DNA from: Euptelea pleiosperma
Taxonomy: Eukaryota; Streptophyta; Magnoliopsida; Ranunculales; Eupteleaceae
DNA length: 64,000 nt
NCBI GenBank assembly: GCA_035048495.1
Contig: CM068553.1
Span: 4,085,259 to 4,149,258, forward strand
Direction of reading: 5' to 3'
A program made the translations under genes and the position numbers. Below, in pieces: positions 12,801 through 24,578 of the stretch (its first letter is position 1; each line of letters opens with the position of its first letter). The notes under the pieces were generated by a model. It did no database searches. It was given only the letters and a program-made list of their open reading frames with translations, and was not told where the DNA came from.

Positions 12801-13121
12801 AGCTCCTACTCATCAAAAGGCTGGTCTTGGAATATTTAAACTTGCTAGCCTCACTTATTAAAGGAAGAAATGTTCAAAGCATCTTGTAACTTTTTTCGTA
12901 GAGATGAACGTTGAATCACCTGGTAATGTTCAAATAAGCGGGCGTACCTTATGGTATTATCATCTGGATCAGTGTTAACGAATATGTTTTTTATTTTATC
13001 TGTATAGACTTTGATCATCATTGTAATTAAGGTGATCTATTATCTGGTTATTACTTATTTACACCAGTGCATCTCCTTGACTCTCTTATGAAGATATGCT
13101 CCTTCTAATTGTATCACCAAA

Positions 13122-13275
13122 AAAAAAGCCAATTTGCAACAGTTTTAGACCGTTGCAATAAATAAAACAAACCACTGTTGTGTAATTTTGAAACGGTTTA
13201 GAATCGTTGCAAATTTTCAGAACCGTTGTAACTTTACAACGGTTACAACGGTTGAACCGTTGCAAAATCTAAAAT
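13122..13275. repeat. Small palindromic repeat of CCGTTGCAA motifs
   Basis: About 150 bp in which tgcaacagttttagaccgtt at the left is mirrored by aacggttgaaccgttgca at the right, with further aaccgttg units between. It resembles a short MITE just downstream of the CBS/DUF21 gene. No target duplication was resolved. Confidence 0.5.
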
Positions 13276-13412
13276 ATGGATATCCCAAATTTTTTGGGTT
13301 TAGTGGATCTTATTGATCTTTGGATGTTGGAAAGTTTAATTCCATTAATTGTCATTTTGATATTATCTTCTCGTGTCTGAAACTGTTCTTTTTTGGAGAA
13401 ATAGGTTTGGAT

Positions 13413-14250
13413 GGCCCCCCTACCAGTCGCTAATCAACAAGAAGAATAATTACGCATCTAATATGAGACAAAGAAAGATCTAAACTATAAAAATAATTAA
13501 GTCAAACGACCCTCTATTAGGCTCTCTCCTAACATGCATCACATCCCAAGAGTTGAATTTTTTAGCAGGTTCTTGTCATCTTGGCATTCCACACCACTCT
13601 TCTTAGGACTTTTGACGAGCTCGATAGCGAATTTAGCATCGGATAAAACCAAAGTTTCCTAAGCTAGTGGGGTTTGGCCTAAATTATATCTGAATTTAGG
13701 TTCCCGTCATTATATCTAAAACATGTTAAAACTTTTTAAAGTCAACAATGTATGGCTGTGATAAGAAATGCCAACCAATTTATCAACAGCCTTATAGCTC
13801 ACTGATTATCGTTTCTCAAAGCGATCGTCCATGTTTCGTTTCATTCTTATGGCCCCTACCAGTCACTAATGTATCTAAACTATAAAAATAATTAAGTCAA
13901 ACGACCCTCTATTAGGCTCCCTCCTAACATGCATCACATCCCAAGAGTTGAATCTTTTAGCAGGTTCTTATCATTTTGGCATTCCACATCACTCTTCTTA
14001 GGACTTTTGACGAGCTCGATAGCGAATTTAGCATCGGATAAAACCAAAGTTTCCTTAGCTAGTTGGGTTTGGCCTAAATTATATCTGAATTTAATTAGGT
14101 TCCTGTCATTATATCTAAAACACGTTAAAACATTTTAAAGTCAACAATGTATGGCTGTGATAAGAAATGTGAACCAATTTATTGACAGCCTTAAAGCTCA
14201 CTGATTATCGTTTCTCAAAGCGATCGTCCATGTTTCGTTTCATTCTCATG
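13413..14250. repeat. Direct tandem duplication, about 395-bp offset
   Basis: Two long, near-identical units (13413-13850 and 13851-14250) share cctaacatgcatcacatccc, gacgagctcgatagcgaatt and caaagcgatcgtccatgttt at a constant 395-bp offset. The units differ by scattered substitutions and a few small indels. On the minus strand a short stretch (SDAKFAIEL) faintly recalls the RNase H domain of plant LINEs, but frames are broken, so this is only a guess at origin. Confidence 0.85.
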
Positions 14251-15594
14251 AAGCTCTAGGAATATGCATGCCAACATGAAGCTCTAGGAATATGCATGCC
14301 AACGCTCTCCCCGTATCTTAGTATTTTCAAACTTGACGACGTAAACTGCGCACATCTGTATTCTTCACGCTATATCATGCACATAAAACCTACAGATTGA
14401 TCCCGATTGTTCAAATTGTCGTGCTACTTGGGATGGGTAATAGCTAAAAATTAAATTCATACAACTTTGACAATTAATCTAACATTCCCGACCCGCCGAC
14501 TTATTCCGTCAGTTAAATTTTGGGCAATGGATCATCCAAAAGATGGCTCACCTATTGACTTTCAGATCACTCCATATATGTGGTTCATGTGTATGCTACA
14601 GAACTGTCATTGGTCAAATGCTAAGTTGTCCCTAGCCAGGTTGGCTCATTTAACGTCAGGTAGGGAGTCTTTCAGCTTGCACAGAGGTTCTCTATATTCT
14701 TCTAACATCCATCAGATGGTAGCGGTGAGTAACAAATTAAAATCGTGCTTCCTAATGCAGGTGTAGCCACCCCCACCATTAAATGAGGTAAGTGGACCTT
14801 GAAATGATGCCCTTTTTGGGCCCAATTGGGCTTCAGGTATTATGGCCTTTTTGTGATGCACCTAGATTCCATGGGTTATGGGACATGCACACAATTTTAC
14901 ACACAATTTTGGTGTACCCACATGGAAGATAAATCAATGGCTGATTTTTGGTGAGGATGATCTCCTCACCTACAAAAAAAGCAGCCCATTCCAAAATTTT
15001 TAACACCATTGTGGGGGAAAAATATCTAATCTAACCCACACACTCTTCGAGGTCAGACGATTCGTATTTTGACGATGATCGGATGGCTTTGGTGTTTCAG
15101 GGTGAAACTGCTTTCTCCTCTACGAAGGATAGGATGATCTCCAGATGAGATGTGGTTGTTCTTGTTGACAATACTCTGACGCTCAAGTCAGCTTAGGAAT
15201 GGTAACAGGGTTCAGAAAAATAAAGTGTTTCAGAGTTTAGACTATCTGGATCTCGAGAGTAAGATCATTTTCTCAGTCCTAAGGGTCTGGTATATTTACC
15301 TTTAAAACTGGCATGACTCACCATCCACGTGTCCAGTCATTATCATTTAGTTATGATCCGAAGGGTTTCTATTGTAAAACAGAATCTTCTTGTTAGATCT
15401 TGACTTGATTCGGTTATACCTGAAATAACTGAGGTGGCATCCTTCATGTCAGATATTCGAATAAGGGGATGTAGAAACTGTGGCAGTTCAATTAACTACC
15501 ATGTGGCCAGTATTCATTAGTTAAAAAGCTAACTGCGTTTAGAATACTCACCTCGTTCATTAGAACCTGTATACTTGTTGGGATATGATGACGA

Positions 15595-15900
15595 TCAATC
15601 CCGTCAAGCAAGTCATTTGATCTTGTTTGGATATATGTATCCAATAAGTCGTCTGACTTTGTCGGGATGAAATAAAAATAGATCCCGTCAAGTAAGTCAT
15701 CTGATCTTGTCGGGATATATGCATCCAACAAGTTGTCTGACCTTGTCGGGATGAGATGAAAATAGATCCCGACAAGTAAGTCATATGATTTTGTCGGGAT
15801 ATATGCATCAAACAAGTTGTCTGATCTTGTCGGGATGGGATGAAAATAGATTCCGACAAGTCTCCTACCCTTGTCGGGGTGAATGAAATATCAAACCATG
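15595..15900. repeat. 84-bp tandem repeat, about 3.5 copies
   Basis: The motif gatcccgacaagtaagtcat recurs at about 15597, 15681, 15765 and (degenerate) 15849, alternating with cttgtcgggat in the other orientation. The constant 84-bp spacing produces two overlapping open frames that are artefacts of the repeat. Short inverted repeats like these occur in subterminal regions of CACTA elements, but I found no CACTA terminus here. Confidence 0.85.
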
Positions 15901-16786
15901 TGGGCCGCTAGATCTTGTCAGGGTTAGTTGAATAGAAATCCCGTTAAGATCTATCATTAATATGTCAGGCAAGATTGAATGCTTCCCGACATATTTAATG
16001 GTTGAGGTGTTAATGTATTCTGTTACTAACTCCGCCTCGAGATATTCTCTTCTAATCGTCTCGCCTTGGCACGTGGCATTTCCATTAATGGAAGTTGCAT
16101 GGCAGCAATGGGATGGCTATGGCCTCTATTGATGTTTTTGACGCATTTACTCACGCACGATGAATAATACCACGTGTCAATTTCCTAATACTGCACGTGT
16201 TAGGCCAGTACACGTGTTATCATGTCATTTGCCAGAAAATATAGCACCCACAACCATCAAATGTGGGTTTCAAGTTAACGGTAAAAAATAGACAATCCAT
16301 AATTCTTCAACTTGTAAACCATGCTATGAATATCAGAATGATTTGAATTTTCGTGAAGGTGATCTCTTCACCATAGAGGCCATCCTTACCAAAAAATTAT
16401 TACAAGCCTAGAATGTTGTAGGAAGATGGTCTAGAAAATTATAGGAAGTTGTTAGTCAAGCTTACAAATAGTATTTGATATTTGATGTCTTGGGTGAGAA
16501 TGTGAGTGAAAAAAGTCTATAATATGCAGCTATGAAGCAAAGAGAAGGTAGAACCTTTTTTATATAGAATTGAATGAAAGCGTTTTTAACTTCTATTTGG
16601 TGTTCTCTTTGAGATCAACGCACCGTTTTACAATTTGATCTTTTCCTTCCATCTCCTTCCAACTCATTAGATTGGCAACCAACTCTTAATCTTGAGAGAG
16701 GATTTGGCCTGCATCACTTCCTCACGCCAAAGTAAAAGTGTGAGTACCTTGTTACATCTTTTTCCTTTTACTTTAATTGTTAACAT

Positions 16787-16911
16787 TTTAAGATGCCGGC
16801 TTGCTCAGTTGGTAAAGTTTGTGGGTGGTGATACCATAGACCTGGGTTCAAAACCCGTCTTCACCAAGTTACTGATCTCTTTAAAAAAAAACTGGCTTAC
16901 CTATCCAAAAA

Positions 16912-16942
<31 letters not shown>
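16787..16942 (+). mobile_element. tRNA-derived SINE, copy 1 of a four-copy family
   Basis: The body contains an A box (gctcagttggtaaag) and a B-box-like gggttcaaaacccg, then a conserved tail gttactgatct and aggcttacctat-like end, finishing in A and (AT)n. It is bounded by a 9-bp duplication tgttaacat (16778-16786, 16943-16951). Related copies lie at 35476, 59147 and 62355. Confidence 0.8.
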
Positions 16943-17003
16943 TGTTAACATCAGAAGGAAATCTATGTAACACTCAACAGATCCATGTTTGGCAATGATA
17001 TTT

Positions 17004-17652
17004 GGGTCGCGATGTAACAACTTGTAGATCACGATATTGGCGTGAGCTAACCATTTTTGTTACTCACTTCTATAGTTTGAAGTCTCGACTGATCCCATTC
17101 TGGATCAGGCGATTGGGATCGGGATTGGCATTCACCGATCCGCTTTAATGGATCGTCTAGCCCGAGACAATTGTTTCCCAAAGAAGTGTTACGTCATCTT
17201 TAGTAAGATGCGCTAAGATGGAATCGGATCGGACCGATCCGGATCAGGATCGATGCCCTCTAATCCCGAGACCGAACCCAAGATTTTGAACCATGCTCAC
17301 CGCTGACATCTGGGCCACCGGGAAAGAAAGCGCTTCAGAAGGAAGGTTCACAAGCTAGCGCACAGATGTTTATCCACCCCTGGGTAGACGTTCATACCAA
17401 AAATCATGATTTAATTTTAGCAGTTGGTTTTAGTACTAAAAAATTGTTGAATTCAATGGATAGAATCACTCCTTGAAAATTAGTAAAATCTAATGGCTAG
17501 AGATTACCGATCATGGTGATTTTTGGTGTGTGTCTACCAAGGGGTGGGCTAAACATCCATACGGTCAATGAGCCCAGATGGCAGTGGTGAGTAACAAACA
17601 TGATGCTAGCTTACGCTAAAAGCGTGATCTACAGCTTGTTACATGGCGACCC
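17004..17652. mobile_element. Mutator-like element with about 65-bp terminal inverted repeats
   Basis: The left end gggtcgcgatgtaacaactt and right end ending gcttgttacatggcgaccc are inverted copies over about 65 bp, with gtgagtaac at the inner border of both. Flanking 9-mers atgatattt and ataattttt agree at 7 of 9 positions, as expected for an old Mutator-like insertion. The interior has no transposase and includes a diverged piece of the CACGTG MITE (about 17390-17560). Confidence 0.7.
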
Positions 17653-18159
17653 ATAATTTTTCCCTACTATTGAAAAACCTTGATTTCAAAAGATTGAAAT
17701 CTAGGTACGTAATGCACCACAGCGTCCACAACAATGGTGGACTCTTAATTCTCTTACGATCTCACCACGTATCTTTGGACATAATTTTGTCAATTCTCTG
17801 ACTCCATTTCCAAAGATTCAAACCGAAGACCAACTTATACCTGATCCACCGCCACAACCTTGGATTCTTATGTCTCCACACCACCACCATCATCATCGGA
17901 AAAAAAAATTGATGTCGTGGAAAAAATGAAAAAGTCTTATGTTCACATCAGGTACCAAATTTTGTTACGGGACTTCAATAACGTTCTGTCTATTCATTTT
18001 TTGAATGTGGCGACTTTTTGGGAATGTATTAATCTATCCGGTATATACCGTACTCCATCCTTTGGTGGACCTACAAACCAAAAATCAGTGTGTTTCTAGA
18101 CGTTGGATTGGAGTATCTTTCATCAAGGGATTGGAAAACCGTTCATGGGTATGTTCATA

Positions 18160-18646
18160 TAACCTTATATATAAAGCAACAACCTGGGTTGCCATCCACG
18201 CGTGACAATTTAAGGCATTTCTACTTTAAAGCAAAAACACTATCTAACAAGCCAAATCTTGGGTTGGGGTCGCGTGTGTTGGGGGTACGGCCAATCTCCA
18301 GGAAGGACCATAGTATATGCAATGTGGCACAATCTTAGATAAGGCTGACCGTATGAATGTTTGTCCCATCCCTATGTGGACTTATATACCAAATATCAGC
18401 CCGATTAGTGATTTCAAACATTTGGATCTGAATACCCCAAATAATACTCAAAATCTACGGTTAAAAACCATCCAATGAAAATCACTCCAATCAAATCCTT
18501 AAAAATCATTAATCAGGCTGAATGTTTTGCATGTAGGTCCACCTAGGGATGGGCCAAACATCAATACGGTCAGACATCTCTAAGAGTGTGCCATGTGGTG
18601 CTACCACGTGTAAGGTGCACATGCATTGCACGTGGCGTTCCCCCAA
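18160..18646 (+). mobile_element. Small Helitron carrying a palindromic MITE (copy 1)
   Basis: The left end (ttatatataaagcaacaacc) matches the 5' end of the well-defined Helitron at 52178-52657 read on its own strand. The right end (gcattgcacgtggcgttccc) matches its 3' hairpin region. The CTAG itself is degraded. Most of the interior, 18320-18600, is a copy of the CACGTG palindromic MITE. Confidence 0.65.
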
Positions 18647-18692
18647 TAATAGTATAATATAATTATGAATACATATATAAATATTATAATTA

Positions 18693-19596
18693 CTAGGGAA
18701 TGCCACGTGCACCTTACCTATGGTAGCACCTTACATATGGCACACTCTTAGAGATCTCTAACCGTATGTTTGGCCCATCCTTACGTGGACCTACATGCAA
18801 AAATTCAGCTTGATTAGTGATTTTTAAGGATTTGATTGGAGTGATTTTTAACCGTGGATTTTGAGTATTGTTTGTGGTACTCAGATCCGAATGTTTGAAA
18901 TCACTAATTAGCCAAATATTTGGTATACAGGTCAACCTAAGATGGAACAAACATCCATTTGGTCAGTGGCATCTAAGAGTGTGCCACGTGGCTTATACTA
19001 AGGTTCCTCATCAATGATGATGAGGGATGTTGGAGTGCTAGACTACCTAAACTGTGAAGGGGATATTCAACTAGGTTTTGTATTTAGAATAGGGTCGGGC
19101 TCCGTTGACAGCCCTAAAATGACAGGATTCTGTACAGGACACAAATATGTGCCACATGGCACATTCTTAGAGGACTCTGACCGTATGGATGTTTGGCCAA
19201 TCCGTAGGTGGACCTACAAACCAAAGTTCGGCCTGATTAGTAATTTCTACGCTTTGGATCTTTGTACCTCAAATACTGCTAAAATTCCCACAGTTGAGAT
19301 CAACCCATGAAAATAAGTCCAATCCAACATCTAGAAATCACTAATCAGGCTGAATTTTGGTTTGTAGGTCCACCTAGGGATTGGACAAACATCCATACGG
19401 TCAGTCCTCCAAGAGTGTTCCATGTGGCATATATTATGTCCTGTATAGAATCCTATAATTTTAGGATTGTCAACGAAGCTTGACCCCTTAGAATAAAGAG
19501 GCATTTAACCGAGGGAAAGTTTTGCTTTAAAGTAGAGAGGCCTTTAATTATTACAAATGTGGGTGGCAATATCGGTTCTGGCATAATAATATAATG
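18693..19596 (-). mobile_element. Small Helitron carrying a palindromic MITE (copy 2)
   Basis: The minus-strand 3' end is CTAG at 18693-18696 with the GCACGTGGC hairpin region just inside. It contains a palindromic MITE (18728-18985), then sequence shared with the Helitron at 52178 (aagtagagaggcctttaatt, gggtggcaa). The 5' end near 19596 is degenerate. A second, longer MITE at 19092-19487 has inserted into it. Its 3' end lies only about 50 bp from the 3' end of copy 1. Confidence 0.7.
19092..19487. mobile_element. CACGTG-family MITE with GGGTCGGGCTC ends
   Basis: Complete 396-bp element. The left end gggtcgggctccgttgacag and the inverse of the right end (ggggtcaagcttcgttgaca) match, then both continue into cctaaaat and the MITE core. 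The 8-bp duplication ttagaata (19084-19091, 19488-19495) is perfect and points to hAT-type insertion. It sits inside a Helitron. It defines the ends of one subfamily. Confidence 0.85.
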
Positions 19597-19771
19597 TTAT
19601 AATATATAATATATAATATTGATTGAGTGATAACCAAGTGTGAATGTTATAAAATTATAATATATACTATAGATTGAGTGAGACCTAGGATTTTGACTTC
19701 TGAGTTCAACGCAAGAAATTGCCCAGTGGGATTGAACTCACGACCTCTCGTAAGAGGAGGGTATACGTACA

Positions 19772-19880
19772 CAAACTGATTTTTGGTTTGTAGGTCTACC
19801 TAGGGTTTAGTCAAACAACAATTAGGTCAGTGTACGTCCTCTAAATATATGCCATGTTGCTCATATTATGGGCGGTCATG
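19772..19880. mobile_element. CACGTG MITE, right half only
   Basis: Only the right arm is present (ctgatttttggtttgtaggt, then the degraded ccatgttgctcatattatgg). The left half is missing. Confidence 0.65.
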
Positions 19881-19943
19881 GCTTATATGATCGTAGTGGT
19901 CATGCAAGTTTTACTCTTCCGTCCTACTTGCCTAACTTTGATG

Positions 19944-20280
19944 ATAGGCCACAATATGATACACATGGCACATTTTTAGAGGACTATGACTGTATGGATG
20001 TTTGGCCAATCCCTAGGTGGACCCACAAACCAAAACTCAACCCAATTAGTGATTTCTACTTGTTGGATTGGAATTATTTTCATGGGTTGATTTTAACCTT
20101 GGGAATTTGAGCATTATTGACCATTATTTCAGGTACAAAAATGCAAAGGTTTGAAATCACTAATCAAGCTGATTTTTGGTTTGTAGGTCCACCTAGGGAT
20201 GGACCAAACATCCATACAGTTAAGAGTCCAGTAAGACTGTGCCATGTGGCTCATATTGTGCCCTGTCATAAAAGTTTTAC
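19944..20280. mobile_element. CACGTG palindromic MITE
   Basis: Both arms are present: ccacaatatgatacacatgg on the left and gccatgtggctcatattgtg on the right, with the inner ttagtgatttct and aaatcactaatcaagctgat pairs. The outer ends carry AAGTTTTAC in opposite directions, so this copy belongs to the AGTAAAACTT subfamily. Confidence 0.75.
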
Positions 20281-20311
20281 CCCAATGTACTTGAGTAAAA
20301 CATCACGCTAC

Positions 20312-20860
20312 CGGTCACAGCCCACAATACGAGCCATGTGGCATACTCTTAGTGGTCACTGACCGTATGTATGTTTGGCCAGTCCCTCCGTAGACCTGCA
20401 AACCAAAAATCAGGCTGATTAGTGATTTACAACCTTTGGATTTTTGCATCCAAATAACCCTCCATAATGCTCAAAATCCTACAGTTAAAATCAACCCATG
20501 AAAATGACTTCAATCCAACGTTTAGAAATCACTGATCAAGTTTATTTTGGTTTGTAGGTCAGCCTAGTGATTGTCCGGAGAAATCTAGTATGCATACGTT
20601 TTCAGACTTAAAAGTATGGAAAGGTTGCATTCATCCTTGAATGCTCCATGAAAAGCGTGTTCTTAATTTATAAAATAATATTTTTTTGAAAACATTGAAA
20701 TAACACGTTTTTCATTAATGGACATCCAACAGTCGTGCACGTATGCAGACTAGATTTGTCCCGATTGGCAAAACATCCAAAAGGTCAGTGTCCACTAAGA
20801 GTGTGCCACGTGGTTCGTATTGTGGGCTGTGACCGAAGTTTTACTGAGAAAGTCGGAGCG
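20312..20860. mobile_element. CACGTG palindromic MITE split by a smaller element
   Basis: The left arm starts at cagcccacaatacgagccat. The right arm resumes at gattggcaaaacatcc and ends gccacgtggttcgtattgtg plus gctgtgaccgaagttttac. A 190-bp element at 20573-20762 divides it. Confidence 0.7.
20573..20762. mobile_element. Short MITE with AAATCTAGT...GCATACG ends
   Basis: The left end aaatctagtatgcatacg is the inverse of the right end cgtatgcagactagattt. It sits inside a palindromic MITE next to a repeated gattg. A related sequence lies at about 41046-41170 (aaatctagtctgcaacc). Confidence 0.6.
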
Positions 20861-20931
20861 TCAGAGTTCTCCGCTGGTCTTTGGCGAGTAAGACTTGCCT
20901 AACCACACGTGGTCAGGTAGCACCTGACCAC

Positions 20932-21260
20932 CCACAATATAAGCTACGTGGCAATTTATTAGAGGACACTGACCGAATAGATGTTTGGCCAATCCGTAGT
21001 TCAGTAGGTGTACCTACAAACCCAAAATCAACCTGATCAGTGATTTCTAAGCTTTAGGTGAAGTCATTTTTGCTGATTGATTTTAACAGTAGGAATTTGA
21101 GCATCATTTACCATTATTTCCGTAAAAGATCCAAAGGTTTGAAATCACTAATCGAGGTTGATTTTTTGTTAGTAGGTCCAAATGTCCAATTACGGATTGG
21201 TCAAACATCTATACGGTCAGTGTCCTATAATAATATATTGTAACGCGGCTTACATTGAAG
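20932..21260. mobile_element. CACGTG palindromic MITE, diverged
   Basis: The left arm cccacaatataagctacgtg with gatgtttggccaatcc and the right arm gatttttt, ggtcaaacatctatacggtc are recognisable. The right terminus is eroded (taacgcggcttacattga). Confidence 0.65.
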
Positions 21261-22668
21261 GTCGTCAGGCAAGTCTCACTCGTCTTTGGCAAAAGTCAGC
21301 GTGTCGGTGTATCGATCTGTTAGTCTAGTCTTTGATCCAACTTTTTGAATCAAGACGGAATCTAGATTCTAGAATGTTCAACTGCCCACGTTTCAGATTC
21401 GAAATGCAAAAAAGTCTCATCCCATTCTCCATAAACCAGGCCAAACCAGTCAGACAAGACGAGCTGGTCCAACAGCCACCTTTGTGGTTGACCAGTTGAC
21501 CCAAATCAAACGAAAAATGTTTTTGGTAGTTCACGACCTCAGGTTCACGAGTTCATCTTATTATCACGACTGTTTGTTTCAGACTTCATCATATCCATAT
21601 CTACCTACCATCTGATAAGATCATTCTAGTCGTCCGATCAGTAGCCTTTGTTATCAACTAATCTGATATATACTGGCAATCAGATTGGATGGGTAAAGAT
21701 ATCTGCAGGTTAGTATGACCGTTACGCGAGCGTAAAATGATACTGGCCGTATCACATCCTTCTTCACTACGTACTCTTGAAAATTTGAAATACGCACGTA
21801 CGTGTAGTGTTATTTGCATGGGTTTTCCTTAATTAAACAAACAGGGTGCTTGTATAAACCATGGGTGTAGATATCTATGGACAAGCCCATGGATCGTGGA
21901 TGTTTGAAATTGACACACATACAAAGGAATAAAATGCGACATGTTTGACCTAATGTCCACAAATAGGGAAAATGATGCCATGTCATCATCATTAATAAGG
22001 AAGACATCCTACCTAGGATCCAAGCCGTTGTATATGGTTTTTAAGATTGGTGTGGTGTGAATCCCAAGGACTAGCTGGTAATCTAGACCTAGGGATAATG
22101 GTTACCTTGGGATCATATACATAACTCTTAATATTATCTCTTTATTCACCATACATAGATATCTTAATCTAGTTGATATGAGATCCTAATGTTGACAACC
22201 AGGAGAATTGTGAGGAGATATATATCAATAATGATATGGTGCATCTCACACAACTTATTATATTATTTTATTCTCTAATACTCCCTCTCAAACTCATGGA
22301 GATCGGGGATCCACGATTGCCGTGAGTTTACCAAAATCACACGAGAATACGCCTTGCACTGAAGGAGTCATGCGTAAGGATATTTACACTGCTCCAGGTA
22401 GAGTAATTAATTAATATTGCTACCTCATAATTAACCACAACATTTTTTATTTTTTACAACATTTTTTATTTTTTAGTGCGGTTGAGTCCATTGATAGTTG
22501 GATTTAAGATATTTGCGTCCCACGGGCAATAAATACAAAGCGTAATATAGTCATTTTACCTATTAATAAAGTTGTTTCCTAGATTGTGAATCGCTTGAAT
22601 CCACCTGTTAATGACCTCAATTGCACGATTTTTTTTGTTTTGTTTTGTGGTTAACCATGGGGTAGCAT

Positions 22669-23004
22669 TAGGGGTGTCAACGGGTCAGTTCCTAAGGTGG
22701 CCATAACCAGAACTAACGGTTCTAGTTCTCAAAATGATGGATCCAGAACTGGAACCGATTATATAGTTTATGTCGGTTCCGGTTCCGTGTATATTGGGTC
22801 CAATCTTGATAATATGAGAATTTTAACACTACATTTATATATCGGTTCGGTTCCGATTTCCTATCGGTTTCGGTTCTATATTAAAGTACCAAGAACCGGA
22901 ACCATTATTTTCAGTTCCGGTTATTTTTTAATCGGTTCCCAAAAAATGTGAAACCAGAACTGGTGCTTTCGGTTCCGGTTAAATGGGTAAAATTGACAAC
23001 CCTA
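22669..23004. mobile_element. hAT-type MITE with TAGGGGTGTCAA ends
   Basis: The left end taggggtgtcaa and right end ttgacaaccctaa are inverted. Flanking 8-mers ggtagcat (22661-22668) and agtagcat (23005-23012) differ at one position. The interior is made of reiterated ggttccggtt and gaaccgg-like motifs. This end sequence is common in plant hAT elements. Confidence 0.8.
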
Positions 23005-23739
23005 AGTAGCATGCGTGACGACACGCTTTTGAAAAGATTCACGTCAGAATAACTGAATAAGACACTCGGGGAATGTCAAATAAGATTTCGCCTTGTTATT
23101 ATGATCCATACCCTTTTATTCTCAAACTTTATTTACTTTTTTTTTTTTTGCCTACTTCTATTTGCTCGTTTATTAGCCCTAGATCATAGAGTTATTATGA
23201 TTGATCATCAGATTAATCAAGCACAATGGTCTTGGGCCCATAGCAATTCGGCATATGGCGGCAAAGATTCAAAACGGGAAAGTTTGAGTTTAATTCGGAT
23301 TCGGTCATTGTCTGAATTTTACCAATTTTTTTTATTTTTATATGGCCGTTTATATTTTTAATTTAAATTTAAAAAATCACAAAATTCATGTAATAAACAT
23401 GAATACTACACATTTTAATTATTTAATATTGAAATTCACAATTTTTTATTTTATATGGTACCGTATTAAACGTTTATTAAAAAAACAAAAATTCAAGTAT
23501 TAAACGCGAATTATCTAACTAGGCTTGATGGCCCGGCCTACCTACCCTATGACAAATCAACCAAATGGGATGATCATAAATCATAAACCTTGGTTGTTAC
23601 AAACCATTCAATTGGACGGTTCTTTAGCATATATCTCATAGGTGGGACCCATGCATGCAATGTAAATAATGGGTCCCCCTACTGAATGGGACCCATGCAT
23701 ACCATAGACTCTCCTCCTACGTACAGGAAGTCCTCCAGG

Positions 23740-24133
23740 AGTAAACCTCCGCTCACTGCACGATGTGAGCGAAGCCGATCAGAGCACACAATACGAGCCA
23801 CGTGGCACACTTTTTAGAGAGCGCTGACCGTATGGATGTTTGGAAAAATCACTAGTTGGACCTTCAAACCGAAAATAAACCTGATCTCTGATTTCTAAAC
23901 GTTGGATTGGAGGTATTTTCATGGGTTGATTTTAACCGTAAGCATTATTGAGCGCTATTTAGGAGTAAAGATCCGAACTTGTAAATTACTAATCAGGCTG
24001 ATTTTTGATTTGCAGGTCCACCGAGGGACTGACAAAACATCCATACGGTCAGCGCTCTCTAAGAGTATGCCATGTGGCTCGTGTTGTGTGCTGTGATAGG
24101 CTTCGCTCACATCGTGCAGTGAGCAAAGGTTTA
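23740..24133. mobile_element. CACGTG palindromic MITE with long terminal inverted repeats
   Basis: The arms pair over more than 60 bp: gtaaacctccgctcactgca, cgatgtgagcgaagcc and cacaatacgagccacgtggc at the left, and their inverses at the right (ggcttcgctcacatcgtgca). The interior is the standard core. It lies about 450 bp upstream of the ACS start codon, so its G-box falls in the 5' flank of that gene. Confidence 0.8.
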
Positions 24134-24514
24134 CTACTACTAGAGCTTTGAGCCTATGACTGGCTTATAAGGTTTGAGAAAAAAGTCTAAAGTTGAAGTT
24201 TCAAACAGGAGTGGGTTTATGAGTAACTTTTACTCTTTTAGCTTCCTTCATCGGGAACCTTCATGTGCGATGCCCATTTTTCCCAGATAACAGTAAAAAA
24301 AGAACTTATTATAGATCAAAGATACCAAAAATTCTACAAAAAAACAAAAAAAAAAAACAGTACAAGGAAGAACTTCATACTTTCATGATCACGTGTGTTG
24401 AGTTTTAACGACATGCGAACGCAAGCAATTACGTAGACGTCCTTAAAGTGCTTTCTTCAAAATTCTAGATGCTAACTTTGAATCGTCTTCCTCAAGTTTC
24501 CCTTTGCGCCCATG

Positions 24515-24520
24515 TATAAA
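24515..24520 (+). promoter_or_regulatory. Putative TATA box of the ACS gene
   Basis: TATAAA lies 59 bp before the ATG at 24579 in the context catgtataaattc. Position and sequence suit a plant TATA box with a short leader of about 30 bases. No transcript data are available here. Confidence 0.5.
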
Positions 24521-24578
24521 TTCTGGATGTTAAAACTTTCGTTTAGTACGTACTGATTTGTTCTTCAAGAAAGATAAT

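Larger units (their letters stand above)
12801..24578. other. CBS/DUF21 to ACS intergenic region
   Basis: 11.8 kb with no gene that I can support. After the 3' UTR it is a mosaic of tandem repeats, a SINE, a Mutator-like element, two Helitrons and a cluster of palindromic MITEs, each listed separately. The stretches 14260-15580, 16000-16780, 21260-22660 and 23010-23730 contain nothing I can name, apart from AT-rich sequence and short unsupported frames. Confidence 0.8.

Noticed and set aside
15492..15859. Two overlapping minus-strand frames with repeated IFISSRQ-like motifs
   Set aside because: The 84-bp period is divisible by three, so repeats stay open by chance. There is no start context or family match.
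16795..16860. Possible functional tRNA gene
   Set aside because: A and B boxes are present, but the molecule cannot fold as a full cloverleaf and has a poly(A) tail and target duplication, so it is a SINE.
22030..22330. Possible copia LTR (tactccctctcaaactcatg style sequence)
   Set aside because: The phrase occurs in some copia elements, but I found neither LTR ends nor a primer site.
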